Under the pieces are notes generated by a model. The model did not search any database. It was not told where the DNA came from and saw only the letters and a program-made list of their open reading frames with translations. A stretch of 64,000 bases of DNA from Irpex lacteus (taxonomy: Eukaryota; Basidiomycota; Agaricomycetes; Polyporales; Irpicaceae): assembly GCA_001986395.2 (NCBI GenBank), contig MQVO02000027.1:62001-126000 (forward strand), in the 5' to 3' direction. Shown in pieces: positions 23,101 through 35,376 of this stretch (positions are counted from its first letter, which is position 1; each line of letters starts with the position of its first letter). Made by a program: the position numbers and the translations under genes.

Positions 23101-24691
23101 TGCGATCCCGATAGCTAGAGGCCATCGAGCGCTTCGCTCGATTTCGCGACATCGGGCAACAAAACCCTCCCAGTCTCGTTTGAGAGCTTTCCAATAGTTG
23201 TCATACAGCAGGGCACCAGTCTGCGGGTCCTTGCTAAGCTGTACAGTGCATCCTACAACTGATGCGATGGCTTCCGCTGTAGTAGCGTACTGTCGGCTGA
23301 GCCGTGGATCCGTAGGCCAGGGGAGGGAACCACATGCTGAGATATACTGAGCAATAGCCGTCTGTAGAGTGTAAGACGAAAACACTCCTGGTCGCATTAT
23401 GGCCTCAAAGAACTTGTCTGCTAGAGATCCTGGGGAGAGTAGGAGTTCGTCGAGATAAGCAGGCGTGAATTCCGGTACCGGGGGATAGGTCGCGCTAAGC
23501 CAGCCCTCTCCGTCGAAACTGTCCGATATTCGCAGCTTGTCTACCATAGATTGACCTGACATGTCCCAGAGGGTGTATACCCAGTGCGGCGTTACGATGA
23601 AGTCTTGCAAGTGGCCATGGACCGTATGACTGGAACATTCGAATTCGGCAACCAGCGTCAGCTGATCATTAATTGTGTCAAAGACAGAGAAGTAACCCCC
23701 AGAGATGGGAGAAGACTCTGTGGGGACAAAAACAAGCAAATGAGGATTTGCGGCCCCATCCGGCGTGAAGACACGTAGTAAACGTTGCGGTGCTTCGTGA
23801 AGTAGGGTGATTGCCTTTGTTGTGTTCGGTACGGAAGTTGCGTCTCTCGTAGACGGAAGAGCAGGCAGTGGCCTTTCAAACACACAACCTCCGAGTGGGG
23901 TCCAGAGACGAACTGTGCGATCGCGAGACAAAGTCCAGAGATGGCCTAAGTCTGTTGGTGCAGGGTGCGATGCAGCAGAGATGATCGTAGACCCTCCGGG
24001 AACCGAGGGATGAAGTAACGAAGCAAGGGAGTTAAAAAAGGATCCGCGGTGTGACAGCTGCTCTGACCACTGATCTATTGCAATGAAATGTGAGCATGTG
24101 TAAAATCCCGAGACGCAACCTGCTCGCACCATCTTGGCCATCCTGACTGAGTTGCTCAATCTCCAATCTCAGTATAGAACCGTCGGCACTCGCCAGCACC
24201 ACTGAGTATACACCCTGAACATGTACCAGAACTCCTTGAGTGTCGGCTTTCCATTTATTTATGAGGTATTCACGGATGGAGATGTACGAGAGGGACGTAG
24301 CTTGCCAGAGTGGCGCAGAGTCTGGGATGGGAATAACGATGCGAAAGAGAGAACCAGCGGATGTCACAGCTATGATGTGGATGTCTTGGTCCAAGTTGAC
24401 CATGACTGCTGGGTTGGGGATGACCGGGTCGGAAAATATAAAGCGTATTGGTGGTGCATTAGTTGAGAGCGAGATGAGTTCAAGGATGTGCCCGTCATGA
24501 ATAACACGAAGCAAGATGGTCCCAGTTACATCTGTGTTGAATAATTCCGCGTAAATGGCGTGCTCTGAGTCTGAAGACGATTGCGGGGTGGCATTGAGAC
24601 GTGACCGTGTTGTTTGGACCACTACGCTAAGAGCATGAGTGGAGGGGAAGAGGGAAGACACTTGAGCGGCAACCAGGATGCTCTGTTCCAT
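20126..24691 (-). CDS. NUP120: Nucleoporin Nup120/Nup160, Y-complex scaffold
   Basis: Outer-ring scaffold nucleoporin of the nuclear pore Y-complex, with an N-terminal beta-propeller and a C-terminal helical solenoid. About 1,300 aa over about ten exons, all in frame. The propeller includes ILVAAQVSSLFPSTHALSVV, HLWTLSRDRTVRLWTPLG and a FDTINDQLTLVAEFE repeat; the solenoid includes AGVVDEVESTLSFKARN, LQLEAYAVSINALSLID and an Arg/Lys-rich PRKRRKLSKHIPEDK followed by VELRDIQYEYALLAAQLEL. The start is set at ATG 24691 (MEQSILVAAQ), where similarity to the family begins; an upstream ATG at 24956 would need another intron. The final exon ends KRVQRLDQHS at 20126. No lesions were found, which is notable for the longest gene here. 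Confidence 0.9.
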
Positions 24692-26732
24692 CGCTGTCCC
24701 TGAGCAGCTGAGCAGTGTGGCGGCCGGCGAGTAGAACGTGGAGAATGTCGAAGATGAACTTGCAGTCGTCGAGGCTACTTCCAGTTTGCCTTCCTCGCGT
24801 GCACTAGCCAACGCGTGACAAACGCGACTGTGACTGAGTGACACAATGTTATCAGCGCTTGCTCCACGTGGATTACACACTCAGCTGGCTGGCTGCCAGT
24901 CTCTCTTGTATATCGACCGCAACGACCGCAACGACAGCTAGGTTATTCATATGCATAATCTTTTGTATAACACTATGTTCCCCCTTTCTAGGATTAAGAT
25001 TCTCGTCAATTCATAGCTAAGAGAGACCTCCTTCAAGTTTTTGGACCAGTATCATAGTGTGAAACGTACGGTAAGTCCGATTCGCTCATTCACGGGCAGT
25101 TGGGTGATACTCCTCCACTAGTACATAGAAGGGAACAGATAAACATGCGCGATCTTCCCATTCGCGATCATCCAGTATATCGTTTCTATCTCTGTCGTCG
25201 ACCTTGGCCAAGTGAACACACGCCGGTAGGAGCTTCTGTGTTTCCTACAATGTACGTATTGACTCATACGTGACTTCCATCGATGTTGAAGGGTCATAAC
25301 TTATGCGAAACAACACACTCTCTGACTCTGCGGTCAAATTCGGCGCTGTATGGTGCAAATGATCTCCAAGTTTTACCTCCTTACGTCTGGTCAACCCTTC
25401 TCTTGATCGGTCGGTGAGTATTCAACCGTACAGCCCTGTTGATCTTCAATGGCGCAGTCTCAGCCATATGCATGATGTAAATCGATGACAAGGAAGTTCC
25501 GAAGTGCCAGCATCCATGAGCCCTTGACATCGAGTGCTAGTGACGCTTGTCCGAGTGCATATGTGTGAGGCTGCGTGCGTTGCACCCTCATTATTCTATC
25601 GCCCTGATCTAGCCTCATGGGATTCATGAGTAGTTCTCGGAAAGTCATGACAGCTGCGGTGAAATGATCCTCGACGTTATGACGACTTGCTCTATCTCTT
25701 TCCACGAGTGGTGATACATGCCAAACACTGGGAGGAAGCCTTTTCAGTAAGCTCATCGTTAGTCTTCATCTATGTCCAGTATGAGTATTGCGTGACAGGA
25801 AATTTGCCGGTATTTTTCAGATCAGGGTCAAGAGCCTAGGCCGAGGTTCACATGTGTGAGTCTGCCATGCTGCCAACGCATTGAGATACTTCCACAACAC
25901 TGCGCATCTTCGCGGAGTCATTCGTGTTCAGTAACGAAGGCAGCGGTCTCAAAACGTGCTCATGGCGGTTCGTAGTTCCAGCACGAGCAAGAAGTTTTGC
26001 ACGTCTAACGGCTGGCAGTCATAGACAATGGTTTTAGGGATGGTGTCATGGTTCATCTGCTCCAATTCGCACTCTCCGAGTCCGGTCGGTCGTCTCGCCG
26101 TACGCGTTTTTAGGCCGTTCTCAGTTTTATCCAGCATGTCATAGCTCTTCCATCTGCTCTACGTTTGCTAATCTCTTCGTATAGATCTAACATGCGATAT
26201 TTTTTATATTTTCCCGGACCGCGATGTCAGGATAAAGCAATTAAAGAGCGGTCGAAAGATCGGGTGGACAGAGCTTCTATACATCGCCCCTACAACAATC
26301 AACAGCACGTTGAATCAGACAGCGCACTCGTCCCTCGCGGGGGTGCGAACATCATCATCGACACTACTGGCGTTGGGGCGATTCATAGGGCTGGAACCGG
26401 AATACTTCCTATGTCACAGCGCCTTCTCATAGGGGAGTCAGTATGGCCAAATGCAGGCAGTATGTTCATCTATCGCTTTCCCTTCTGTTAGAATCCGACA
26501 CCAGCAACCCACGCAGCCATGTCGTACCCACATAAAAGGGCTCAGAGTGACAGAGCTAGGGTACCAACACTTCCAACACAGTCACGGACTCCAAGTCGAC
26601 TTGAAGTCGGCCACCCTTCTTCGTTGATACTACAGCTGTTTTAATCCAATTTTCTGTATTCTCGCCATCTCACGTTCCAGTGAGTTATACCGCCTCTGCG
26701 CCTGAGATTGTCTAACTCACAGAGCGATCAGC
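24692..26732. other. 2 kb gap, at most one doubtful gene
   Basis: Between the nucleoporin (minus) and the small conserved protein (plus). On the minus strand a frame with a true ATG at 26137 (MLDKTENGLKTRTARR) can be followed by further open segments (PSLLNTNDSAKMRSVVEVSQ near 25930-25840, and 25756-25460 with HFTAAVMTFRELLMNP). Together they could be exons of an unrecognised gene, but I could not join them convincingly. The plus-strand frame at 26165-26491 has no recognisable content. Confidence 0.3.
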
Positions 26733-27266
26733 ATGGACCATCTTATGCCATTCGATGCACTTGTCATCCCTTCCGACGACCGCCAGCCCCACTTGGTGAC
26801 TGTCATGACGAGTCCCCTGTCCACTCAGTCCACCGAGGAGCCATACCGTTGCGGTAGGATGCCTCACCCAGAAGTCTTTATGGACTACGTTGCAGAAGGC
26901 ATGGGCCCCGGAGCATGGGCATATCATGTGCGTTTTCGGTGGTTTTTTGAGAACTTGCTCCTTTGCGACAGACTCTCATGATCTATTCTGCAGTTGGTCG
27001 AGGCACTCGACTGCATGACGAAGAAGTTCGCCACGCCTTACATTATTTTCTACCCTGCCGTCTCCCGGGATGGCATGCCGTTCCCCGTCAACAAATACGT
27101 CCGTGAAAATCAGGGTAGATTTTACAAGGAGCCGGAGGCATGGCGGGGCAATCTTGTCGTCGTGAAATACCGAGATGCCCAGTATTCGGCCATGACCAAC
27201 ATTTCGATGGCGGACTTTCCAATCCTGAAGAATTACCTGGCTACTCACAAACCTCGCAATAACTAA
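26733..27266 (+). CDS. Small conserved basidiomycete-type protein, function unknown
   Basis: A 155-aa protein from two exons (26733-26927 and 26994-27266) joined by a canonical intron at a phase-0 site. It starts MDHLMPFDALVIPSDDRQ and contains GRMPHPEVFMDYVAEG, KFATPYIIFYPAVSRDGMPF and a C-terminal MADFPILKNYLATH. There is no signal peptide or membrane segment, and I recognise no enzyme motif. Its even, fully coding-like composition and clean splice argue for a real gene. I believe similar short proteins occur across Agaricomycetes, but that is recollection and not tested here. Cytosolic or nuclear location is likely. Confidence 0.7.
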
Positions 27267-27510
27267 TGCAGGTACGTTACTAATCCATCAACGCACGCTT
27301 CTACATGATTAACCTTTTCGTTGAACTCCAGCCTGTAGCGGAATCCGATAGGCTTACCAGTTTGCCATACCTGGCAGAAAGCGACGTATATGTTAGGGGA
27401 TTGCTGTTCCACTTCTGTTGCACTGTTGACTGCGAGATCGCCATTGTAATACATATAATCAAATTGCATATTTATATCGTATGAAATCTCAAACTGTGAA
27501 TAGAGAGGCT

Positions 27511-28760
27511 TTACAATTCGTCACGGGGCTTCTTAGCCTCGTCAGGTTGCTTCAGTTGTTCCTTGGCTCGCTTCGGATCGCAAGGCTCGGGGACTGGGCT
27601 GCGGGGGTCGATAGGCTCGTGTAAGACCTGGCCCACTTTCTTGTACTTCGGGGACTCGGCGAAGAACTTCTTCCAGTGGTCCAAGCTCTACAAAAACGTG
27701 AAGCCCGATAAGCGGATGGATAGTGTCATGGAGAAAGGTTCCTACTGCTCGTTCTCTGCCGTTCAAATCACGGATATCGTGAGTGCGATGTGTGGCGAAG
27801 CAACCAGTGGCGAACGCCCTCGCAGCATCTCGGCCAGCCCTATATCCAGATCATGTCAATCGAGCAAAGAGAGGTTGGCAACTTGATGAAAGGCCGTACA
27901 TGAAATGATAGGAGCCTTCGGGTCCATATGTGTGGGGACTCGCGGAGACATCATACACGTCGCCGTCAATCTATACCACACGCATGTGTCAGAAAACGCG
28001 CCATCTGGTCGTGCAACGGAGTACTAACGGCAAGATAAATCGGCTGGCCGGGCTTCTCCCCAGTGAATGCAGACAAGGTACGGTCAGAAAACAAGCGTTG
28101 ATCAGTTGCCTGGAATTTACGCCGTCAGTATGGGCGAACTGCAATAAAAACGCATTGGATGTATCCTACCGGGATCCACGACACCAGCGTCTTCTGAAAG
28201 TCTTGCTCCCACATATAGCTACCGGTAAAGAACTTGCCTGCGAACACCACAATGGCAAGGCAGATTACAATAAATTGGAGGAGTCCCCAGCAACCGACTT
28301 CACGCTCGGCGGTGGGGTCAGGCTCCTCAGGTCCAACTTCCTCTCCACGAGCGAGCTTCAGTTCTCGCTCCTCTTTACGCTTCAACCACTCTTCATGCAG
28401 CTTCTCGCGATCCTCGCGATACTTTGCATAGCTACACACAGATAAGACGTCAACATACGATCATACTTACACTTCCGTAAGTAATACTTACTTGAGGAAC
28501 GGCCGATTAGCTTGCTTCGTGGAGACCTCGCGGTCTTCCTCGGCTGGGTTTTGAACCTTCGGATAATTATCCTTCATGGGGAACTCCGCCCAAGGTGACC
28601 CAGGTATAGAAGCTGCCGAGCCGGGGGTTCTGGGGCCTTTGCCCGGTGTGCCAGGTGCACCATTTGTAGCAATACCGGTAGGTAGATTGGTGAGCTTATT
28701 GGGCCGCTGTCGAACACGACGTCCTCCACCATCGCCCTCGGGATTGAGAATCCAGGACAT
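27511..28760 (-). CDS. Membrane-anchored cytochrome b5-like (MAPR-type) protein ending in RDEL
   Basis: Six exons. The N-terminal region of about 100 residues is Pro/Gly-rich then charged (KYREDREKLHEEWLKRKEE), followed by one membrane segment (LLQFIVICLAIVVFAGKFF) and a cytochrome b5-like haem/steroid-binding domain (PIYLAIDGDVYDVSASP, GSYHFMAGRDAARAFATGCF, SLDHWKKFFAESPKYKKVG). This is the layout of membrane-associated progesterone receptor (MAPR) proteins. The C-terminus reads KKPRDEL, a variant of the KDEL/HDEL ER-retrieval signal, which would only make sense if the domain faces the ER lumen. The YxxM/D haem region is MAPR-like rather than the HPGG of true cytochrome b5. All joins are in frame. 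Role in sterol or haem handling is inferred from the family. Confidence 0.85.
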
Positions 28761-29435
28761 GGGGGGCTACAAAGATTGTGGTGGTTGAGGAAAGAGATAC
28801 GGGTGGAGGAGTGGGTTACACTCGCGCCTCCTACGTTATCTCATTTTCAGGAACAGCAGTGCTCATCACGTGTACGCTCCCAGTACGACAGGTGCTGTGT
28901 GAGGCCACGTCGACAGGCGTGTGTTCAGGACCTGAAACACTCACACGACACGTAGCCGACCAATAAATTTATCGCACAATGGAAAGCATGATACAGGATG
29001 TGAGCAAGCCGACTGTGTATTAATGGTACTGTTCCCTAACTGTATACGAGGGAGGTGTAAAGTATTCATATGTGGTACAACTGTGGAAGATACTATGCGA
29101 AGGGAAAGGAACAAGAGAAATGATGCGTGCAGACTGGTCTTGGGCTGCAGTGGATAGAGAGGACCACCCAGTCAGGAATGAGACGGAACGAGGCGCAGGA
29201 CGTGATTAATGCGAATGTAGGGAACCCCCAGGGTGATAAAAATGGACAGCGAAGAATTATGTGGGATAGGAGATGAGACACGTGAACCGGTTGTTGGAGT
29301 CCAAGAACGAGCGACGAGGCATAGAGCATACATGACCGACGAGGGCCCAGCGGCATAAGCATACATGTGTAGATGATGGGCATAATAGATCGGGCGGAAT
29401 CACAGACCAGAGCTGCAGAGGGTACTGGGGCGGGC
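28761..29435. other. Gap between MAPR-type and RGS genes
   Basis: About 675 bp containing the upstream region of the MAPR-type gene and the 3' flank of the RGS gene. Minus-strand frame 29093-29497 overlaps the RGS 3' end in another phase and is taken as a shadow. Nothing else is seen. Confidence 0.4.
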
Positions 29436-31535
29436 TCAGTGCTCTGGTCGAACCATGTTGGCCATTGCGCGCTGCGAAACAGTGACGTAAGCGCCACCTA
29501 CCTCCTCGTCGTTGAGACCAGGAGGAGCAGTAGGTGCGGCCGACGTGGAGGATGGTTCACCCAATGTATCTTCATCATCGTCATGTAGCTTGATGTTCAG
29601 TGCCAGGAATCGTTGAGTTTTGATGAACTGTAACGAGCTGTTAGTTGCATGTATTTCAGTACGATGAATGCACGCACCTTCGGTACAGAGTCAGTCGCCA
29701 TCAAGCGGAAGACGTGCGTTTGTATGCGCTCGTATAGCCGAATCATAGCCTGTAGCTGGGTAGCATTAAACCCAGCTGCTTGCTCCATCTCGACGCGGCC
29801 CTGGAACGCCTTGCCAGTCATACCGGTAATGAGGTCACTGACATACCCAGAGAGTTCGCTTCGAAGGCCGTGGTCGATGTTCAGCTCTCCAGTACTCGAT
29901 GGCGCCAGATAGGTGTTGTAGATCTGGACAGCAGTCTGCACTAGAGTCTCGTGATGTCGCTCCATCGCCGCCTGACCGGGAGTGAGCTTTCCACGACCGT
30001 TGGATGGTGCGGCGACGGCGCTGGACGTGATGTTGAACTTCCTCTTGAACTCTTGAACCTCTAGGTAGAACGACAGGTTCTCCTCGCAGTAGTTCTGCCT
30101 CAGGTATTCACGGAAGAGACTCTGAAGTCTCGGCTCGTCGATAATATGCTTCAGCCGTTCGGTGTTGTTCTCTCTTCGCGCTCGCCTCTCTCCGTCCTGC
30201 AGATTTTTCTCGGTCATCGAGATACGACGATGAAGCTTGGTATCGATGGATACCTTGCCACCCGCAGCACCCTCAGCAGTGATACTAACATCATCCGACG
30301 AACGGGCAGCAGTAGAGACGGCCGTTGTTGAGCTGTTGGGGGAATCACGGTGTTCACTGTGATCCCAACGAGCCAACCGCCTACCCTCATCGGTGATCTT
30401 GTAGATGGCCTTGTTCGTGCAGCGGAACTCGCCGACAGGCTGTTGGGACATTAGCTCGACTATCTCAGCAGATGACCAGATGACAACGTACCGCTATCGT
30501 CGAATTGGGACCACCTGGTGTTCCTCGTACAGTGAAGATGATCGCAGAGTCGTTGTTTCGCCTCTTGTCGCTGACCAGAACAATGAGACCATAGCGAACA
30601 AACTGTGCCGCCATCTCTGCTGCCTCCTCCCTGCCAATAACCGACGTGAAGTCACACAGCCACTCCAGACCCGACACAGCGGAGAAACAGTGCTTGTGTT
30701 GGACGGGAGCCTTGCCTCCTGGAACTTTCTCTGCGACATCCATCAGCGGGACACCATTCGAGCGCTCATTGTACTTGTCGAAAGAGCTGAGACTGTCGTA
30801 GTTGGAGGGAGTGTAGTTGGGCTGGCGACCGACGAAGCGGCGGAAGACGGCGGTGACGACGCCTGACGAAACAATAATCTCGTCGTCAGCCGACCGTCTC
30901 TCGAGATGCAGCAGCTTCATGCAGATGGGCTGCGTTTGGAAAACGCGGATGAGGTTCTCGTCGCCGCTCATACAGTTCTTGCTCATGAAGCGCTCCAACA
31001 CATGGAGACCTTTCGGAGTGAGGATGTAGACACCACGCTCCTTGAAGAGACTCGAGCCCGGGTCGGCAGCGTTCTCTATTAGCCGTGCGTCCATGAAGTG
31101 TTGGCACATCGCCTTCGCCATTTCTCTTGACATCGTAAACGTAGTGGTGGTAGTGGTGGTGACTATGCGGGTTGGCTCTCGTGGGTCCGGTCCACGATTA
31201 GATTGCGAGAACTTGAGCTGGGCAAGATTACGCGCGGCATCGTCGCTGAAAAGGTCATTGAGCTTGGATGTAATGGACGGACAGCATGCGGCGTACTCAC
31301 GTCAAGAAAGAATTAGGAAAATTACGGAAGAATTGCCTATTTGTTTGTAGAGTCATGGTGGTTATGAGTGTTGCAAAGAGGTCCAATGTATCCTGGAGAA
31401 GGGAGTTAGACGGAAAACGTGGGCGTTGGGCGGGGTACACACCTTGAGAAACGGTCTCCCTCGCTTCGTCGTCTTCATCAAGTGCGACTGCCCTTGCTGT
31501 TGCCCTCCTGCACCTCCATCCTGCTGGTAGGCCAT
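29436..31535 (-). CDS. Regulator of G-protein signalling with DEP region (FlbA/Sst2/Thn1 family)
   Basis: GTPase-activating protein for heterotrimeric G-alpha subunits; fungal members control pheromone response, hyphal growth and sporulation. Five exons. Exon 1 (MAYQQDGGAGGQQQ, then KTTKRGRPFLK) starts at ATG 31535. The N-terminal DEP region contains QLKFSQSNRGPDPREPTRIV, a run of seven Thr, then MSREMAKAMCQHFMDARLIE and KGLHVLERF; a second DEP-like part has FRRFVGRQPNY. The RGS domain follows (RLQSLFREYLRQNYCEENLS, FYLEVQEFKRKF, ending with HVFRLMATDSVPKF). A short acidic tail ends in NMVRPEH at 29436. All joins are in frame. It is preceded by an unusually long 1.7 kb gap, compatible with a regulated promoter. 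Confidence 0.92.
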
Positions 31536-33230
31536 GGGTAGTACAAAGAGCGAAACGTGAGGAAAGGAACGAGTGAGTCGGAGAGGAGGAAATTAGAGAA
31601 AGAAAAGGGAGAGATGGTGGTGAGCGAGAGGAAGAACAGGCACGACGAAGAAGAACGCGGGATCGACCAAGGGAGTTCAAGGCTGGGTGGGAAGCTTACG
31701 TAAGTCAGCGAAACGTTGGCTTCCATAAAAGGAATATCGGCAAGGAACCATTTCGCCGTTGGTCGCTTATCGCTTCACGATTTATGCGAAAAGTCGCGCT
31801 TCCATCGATTTGAATCACAGTTTGTTACGTGTGTGACCTGCCCTGGCAACGCGTAGCGCACTCGACCCTCCCCGACGCCCCGACAACGACGCCCACAGCG
31901 GAAACAGCAGTCCCCGCGCAGTGTCTGCGCTCATGCGGGGTCCACCTCGGCTGCGCCTGTTGGAAACCATTGTTCCATTGTCTCCGGTCGTTATGTCGTT
32001 ATGGGTCTCGACCGTCACAGTCACGGGCGTCGAGGTAAACTATGCCATCAACATTAGTGCATGTTAACCAACAAAGGCTACCACGCTGCAGTTTCATCGC
32101 GACATGGTCTGCAACCCGGCCAAAAATTTAGCGTGCCGATGCCAGCGACCCTCCCCAGACTTCCTGCTGCCTTTGGTCTGAGTCTTACCCCACTCCCCTC
32201 GGTGTTTCAGTACTACTGTAATAAGACTACCTTACTGAGCCTTACTGACCTTACCCATATGACATGCAAGCAAGTGTTTTATTTCTTTTGGCCATCGCAG
32301 CAACGGCCATCTCGTCGGATGGATTGAAGGCTCCGCCGTTGGTTCATCACGTTGCCCCTGGTTTTGAATACATCCGACGTTTAGTGACCCGAAGGTAGGG
32401 TGAAATAAATAAGAATAAACATCTGTTCAATATATACCGTATTGATAAGCTGAATGCGGCACAACTCCCTGAGCTGTCTCAGTCATCGGCGCATTACTTG
32501 AATGATCCGTACTAGTACAGATTACGCACAAACTTTGGGCAAACCCACGAAGGTAGTAACAAGTGTTCAGAAGCTGTTACTGTTGGTACTAGGTCTATGT
32601 GCACCGACTATGTCTGACTTGGGTGAGGTACTACAAGATCAATGTTCATTGTTACGGCGCGTTCCGCTGCCTCAGCGTCGACGTCTTTTGCCTCTCCGAG
32701 TCGCACTGTACAGAGTATATCTTATCACTCGTGAGCCTTGACATTGGGAAGAGTACTTACGGGAGGTCACGGTATGTAAAGCCCTCGCTATTCATAATAT
32801 TTCCCGGAGAGTACTACGAATCATTGAAGTACAGTATTGGTTGTCGTAATCCTTCAAAGCTTCATGTGCGCTACCGCCTGGTACCTCAGCATGTCTCGGT
32901 ATGGCAAGACTTTCAGGCTGGATCCGCAAACCGGACTCACGGGAATTGCATAGCCATGCATATATTTTTCGCCCTCTCTACCAGGGAGGCCTCGGCAATC
33001 ATAGCTCGGGCATTTCACTACCGCGGGCCTCATACCGACTTACTTACGACAGTGGTGGTATGACATCAAACATCGAGGTCGGCATACCCCACTCGTCAGG
33101 GCCGTACTACTGCTTCCGATGAGCGCTGAACGCCACAAAGCTACCGGCATCCCGGCAATCCTATTCGGGACGTACCAGCGCGATTCAACGGCGCTTTGCC
33201 ACTCAAACCTGGACCACGACAGTCATTAGT
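31536..33230. other. 1.7 kb divergent intergenic region
   Basis: Between the RGS gene (minus) and the gene at 33231 (plus). The longest frame, 32599-33063 plus (154 codons), has no recognisable motif and no splice partners and is treated as chance. No transposon, RNA gene or repeat is evident. It probably holds the regulatory DNA of both flanking genes. Confidence 0.35.
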
Positions 33231-34367
33231 ATGGACTTCAATGAAGTCAAGGTGGGTGCATTTGACCGGGCTGCTCATGTGTGACGCTTATACCTCACCT
33301 TTGAGGATCCCGCCGGCGTAACAGCGCTCTTAGATCAGCTGCGGGCTTCCCAGGCGTGGCAGCAGACAATTTCTAGCAACACCGCTACATCAAAAACAAC
33401 CGGTAATGCTTACCTTACGCCAACAGGTCCATGCACATTTTCTGATGCAAGATTATTCAGGTCGGGAGGTTTATCAATCCAACAAGGAAGCAACGGAACC
33501 TAAGGCTGATAATAATTCGACTTCTGCCACTGTCGCGGCGCTGTTGTCACAACTCCAGGCTGCCTCTTCTTCCGACCTAGACATATCTTCGTATGCGTCT
33601 GGAAGTGGAGGTTTTTCGTACGTAGATGCCTCGAGTTCTGCTTTAACGGCACCCCCGGCGCGTGCTGCAGATCTCCGTTCCTGTACCTTTCAGCAGGCCC
33701 TTGCCCATATTTCTCAACTTTCTCAGGATGTTTGTGTTGCTGACACCATACGTACTGTGAGTCACTTTGTGGCAATGTCCTTCGGCCATCAAACCGGATA
33801 AAATCAGATGAAGCAGGAGCAAGCGCAACTGGAGAATCGTCTCTGGGCTGACAGAGAGGCGATACAGCGGAAACATGAAGAACGGGTACAAAACGCGAGG
33901 AAAAAGTGAGGCTCACACTCGATCGTCTCTCGTACTGCGTTCTATTTATGTTCTAATAACTCATGTCTTGGTTAGAGCGGGCTTGATTGGCGCAGAATTA
34001 ACACAATTCGAGGCCGACGTACGTTTTTTCTCCTATGCTTCGACACTTCGAAGTTCATCGCGCTCTCTCCTAAAACTTCGGACTTGCCCTGATTTATCTA
34101 CGGCTCGGATGCACAGAGCTTGACAGATAGCTTCAGACGAGAATTGCAGAAATTTGACGCAGAACGCGTGCTTCCTGCCTGGGAAGGCCTCCTGGCCAAG
34201 CAGCAAGCAGCGCTAGAATCACTGGGAGTCCCTGCCATATATCCTACGGCGGCTTCTGCGGAGATACAGGTGAGTGCAAAACAAATCCACAGGTGCGTCA
34301 CATTTGACTCGAGGCATTCTAGAAGCAAGTCAAGGTGCTACAAGTGTTACAAGGTGCTCTTGAGTGA
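33231..34367 (+). CDS. Conserved coiled-coil protein, function unknown
   Basis: Six exons giving a protein of roughly 260 aa. It starts MDFNEVKDPAGVTALLDQLR at ATG 33231; introns follow at NEVK, after KTTG, after DTIRT, after NARKK and after FEADS, all with standard donors, and the last exon ends KQVKVLQVLQGALE at 34367. The middle is Ser-rich (SSDLDISSYASGSGG), then FQQALAHISQLSQD and a charged helical stretch (QLENRLWADREAIQRKHEER) followed by FRRELQKFDAERVLPAWEGL and KQQAALESLGVPAIYP. The C-terminal half is likely a long helix. I recognise no named domain. Coding quality and six clean joins make a real gene likely. Confidence 0.72.
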
Positions 34368-35376
34368 GCCCCATCTGTAATCCACGCTCCACGTTATACG
34401 TTTGGTAGACTATTTGTCATTCGTACGTCCCAGAGAAAACGCCAGGAAGCTGGTGTCCTCGAGGTACCCATGTCCCGTGTTGTGGCCTCTTTACTCTGGG
34501 GTTGCATGTGCAGTAGATGCTATTTCTTCGGGGAGCAGCCCCGAACATGCGATTGATCGACGATCTCTCGTCAGAGCTGGCAGCTGGAACATCGGTGCAC
34601 TGCTTATCTCATCGCTGTTCATATTCATATTTCTGCAGATTTCTGCTGCCTGAGCCGATCAAATTCATCGTTCATTGTTGTCCTCTTCCTTCTGGCCTCC
34701 TTTACTTAAAGTTGCATTCCGAGAAACTCGGCACCAGTCACTATGTGTTTTTGGTGCCCATAATTGAAAGAGAACATGCGCTGGCCATGCCCCTTTCGTG
34801 TGATCTAAACGGCAACGCCGAGGAAAGTGATTGGCTACTCCTTGCGTCAAGGATCCATGACAGATAAATGGCCCGTAGTCGAGAACAGTACTTTCGGTAG
34901 CATGGAACGTTCGATACACATGTAGATATGAAGACGAGGTACGCCCCTGCAACACCAGCAGCCGGCGGCTAGTCATGCGCATGTTCCCACTCTGTTTACA
35001 CGGCGTTGATGAGCGTGGTGGAACTGATACCCGCGAACGTTATGGATGCGGGGCAGGTCAATGTCGTCGCGGACGGCGGCGTGCTATCCGTCAGCAGCTC
35101 CTGAGCAGGATTTCTTTTGTTCGCAGCGAAAGTGCGGAAGCAAAATGGACAAACAGTGAATCTGAGATGAGCCAAAGAATAACAGGCGTGACCAATCAGG
35201 AAAGGGGCAAGGGACAACTCCCTGGCAAGCGGTCTCTGATCGCGGCCTCTCGGTCGGTCGAATACTTACACCCCGAATTCTGGTAATCCGCCCTCCCAGC
35301 TCTTCGCCATTGACCTCCATGATCTCTCGTACTCCTCGTCGCCGCTGCTAGCTATCTGCACTGTCGAGCTTCACCC
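34368..35376. other. Gap upstream of the hydrolase gene, possible minus-strand gene
   Basis: About 1 kb. On the minus strand an ATG at 35320 opens MEVNGEELGGRITRIRG and reaches a strong GTAAGT donor near 35268; downstream open segments (34996-35217 and 34665-34982) could be exons, but no join gives a recognisable protein. A CCAAT box lies at 35192-35196. Left as unresolved. Confidence 0.25.

Noticed and set aside
32599..33063. 154-codon plus-strand frame in the RGS upstream region
   Set aside because: No domain, no splice partners, irregular composition; a few frames this long are expected by chance in 64 kb.
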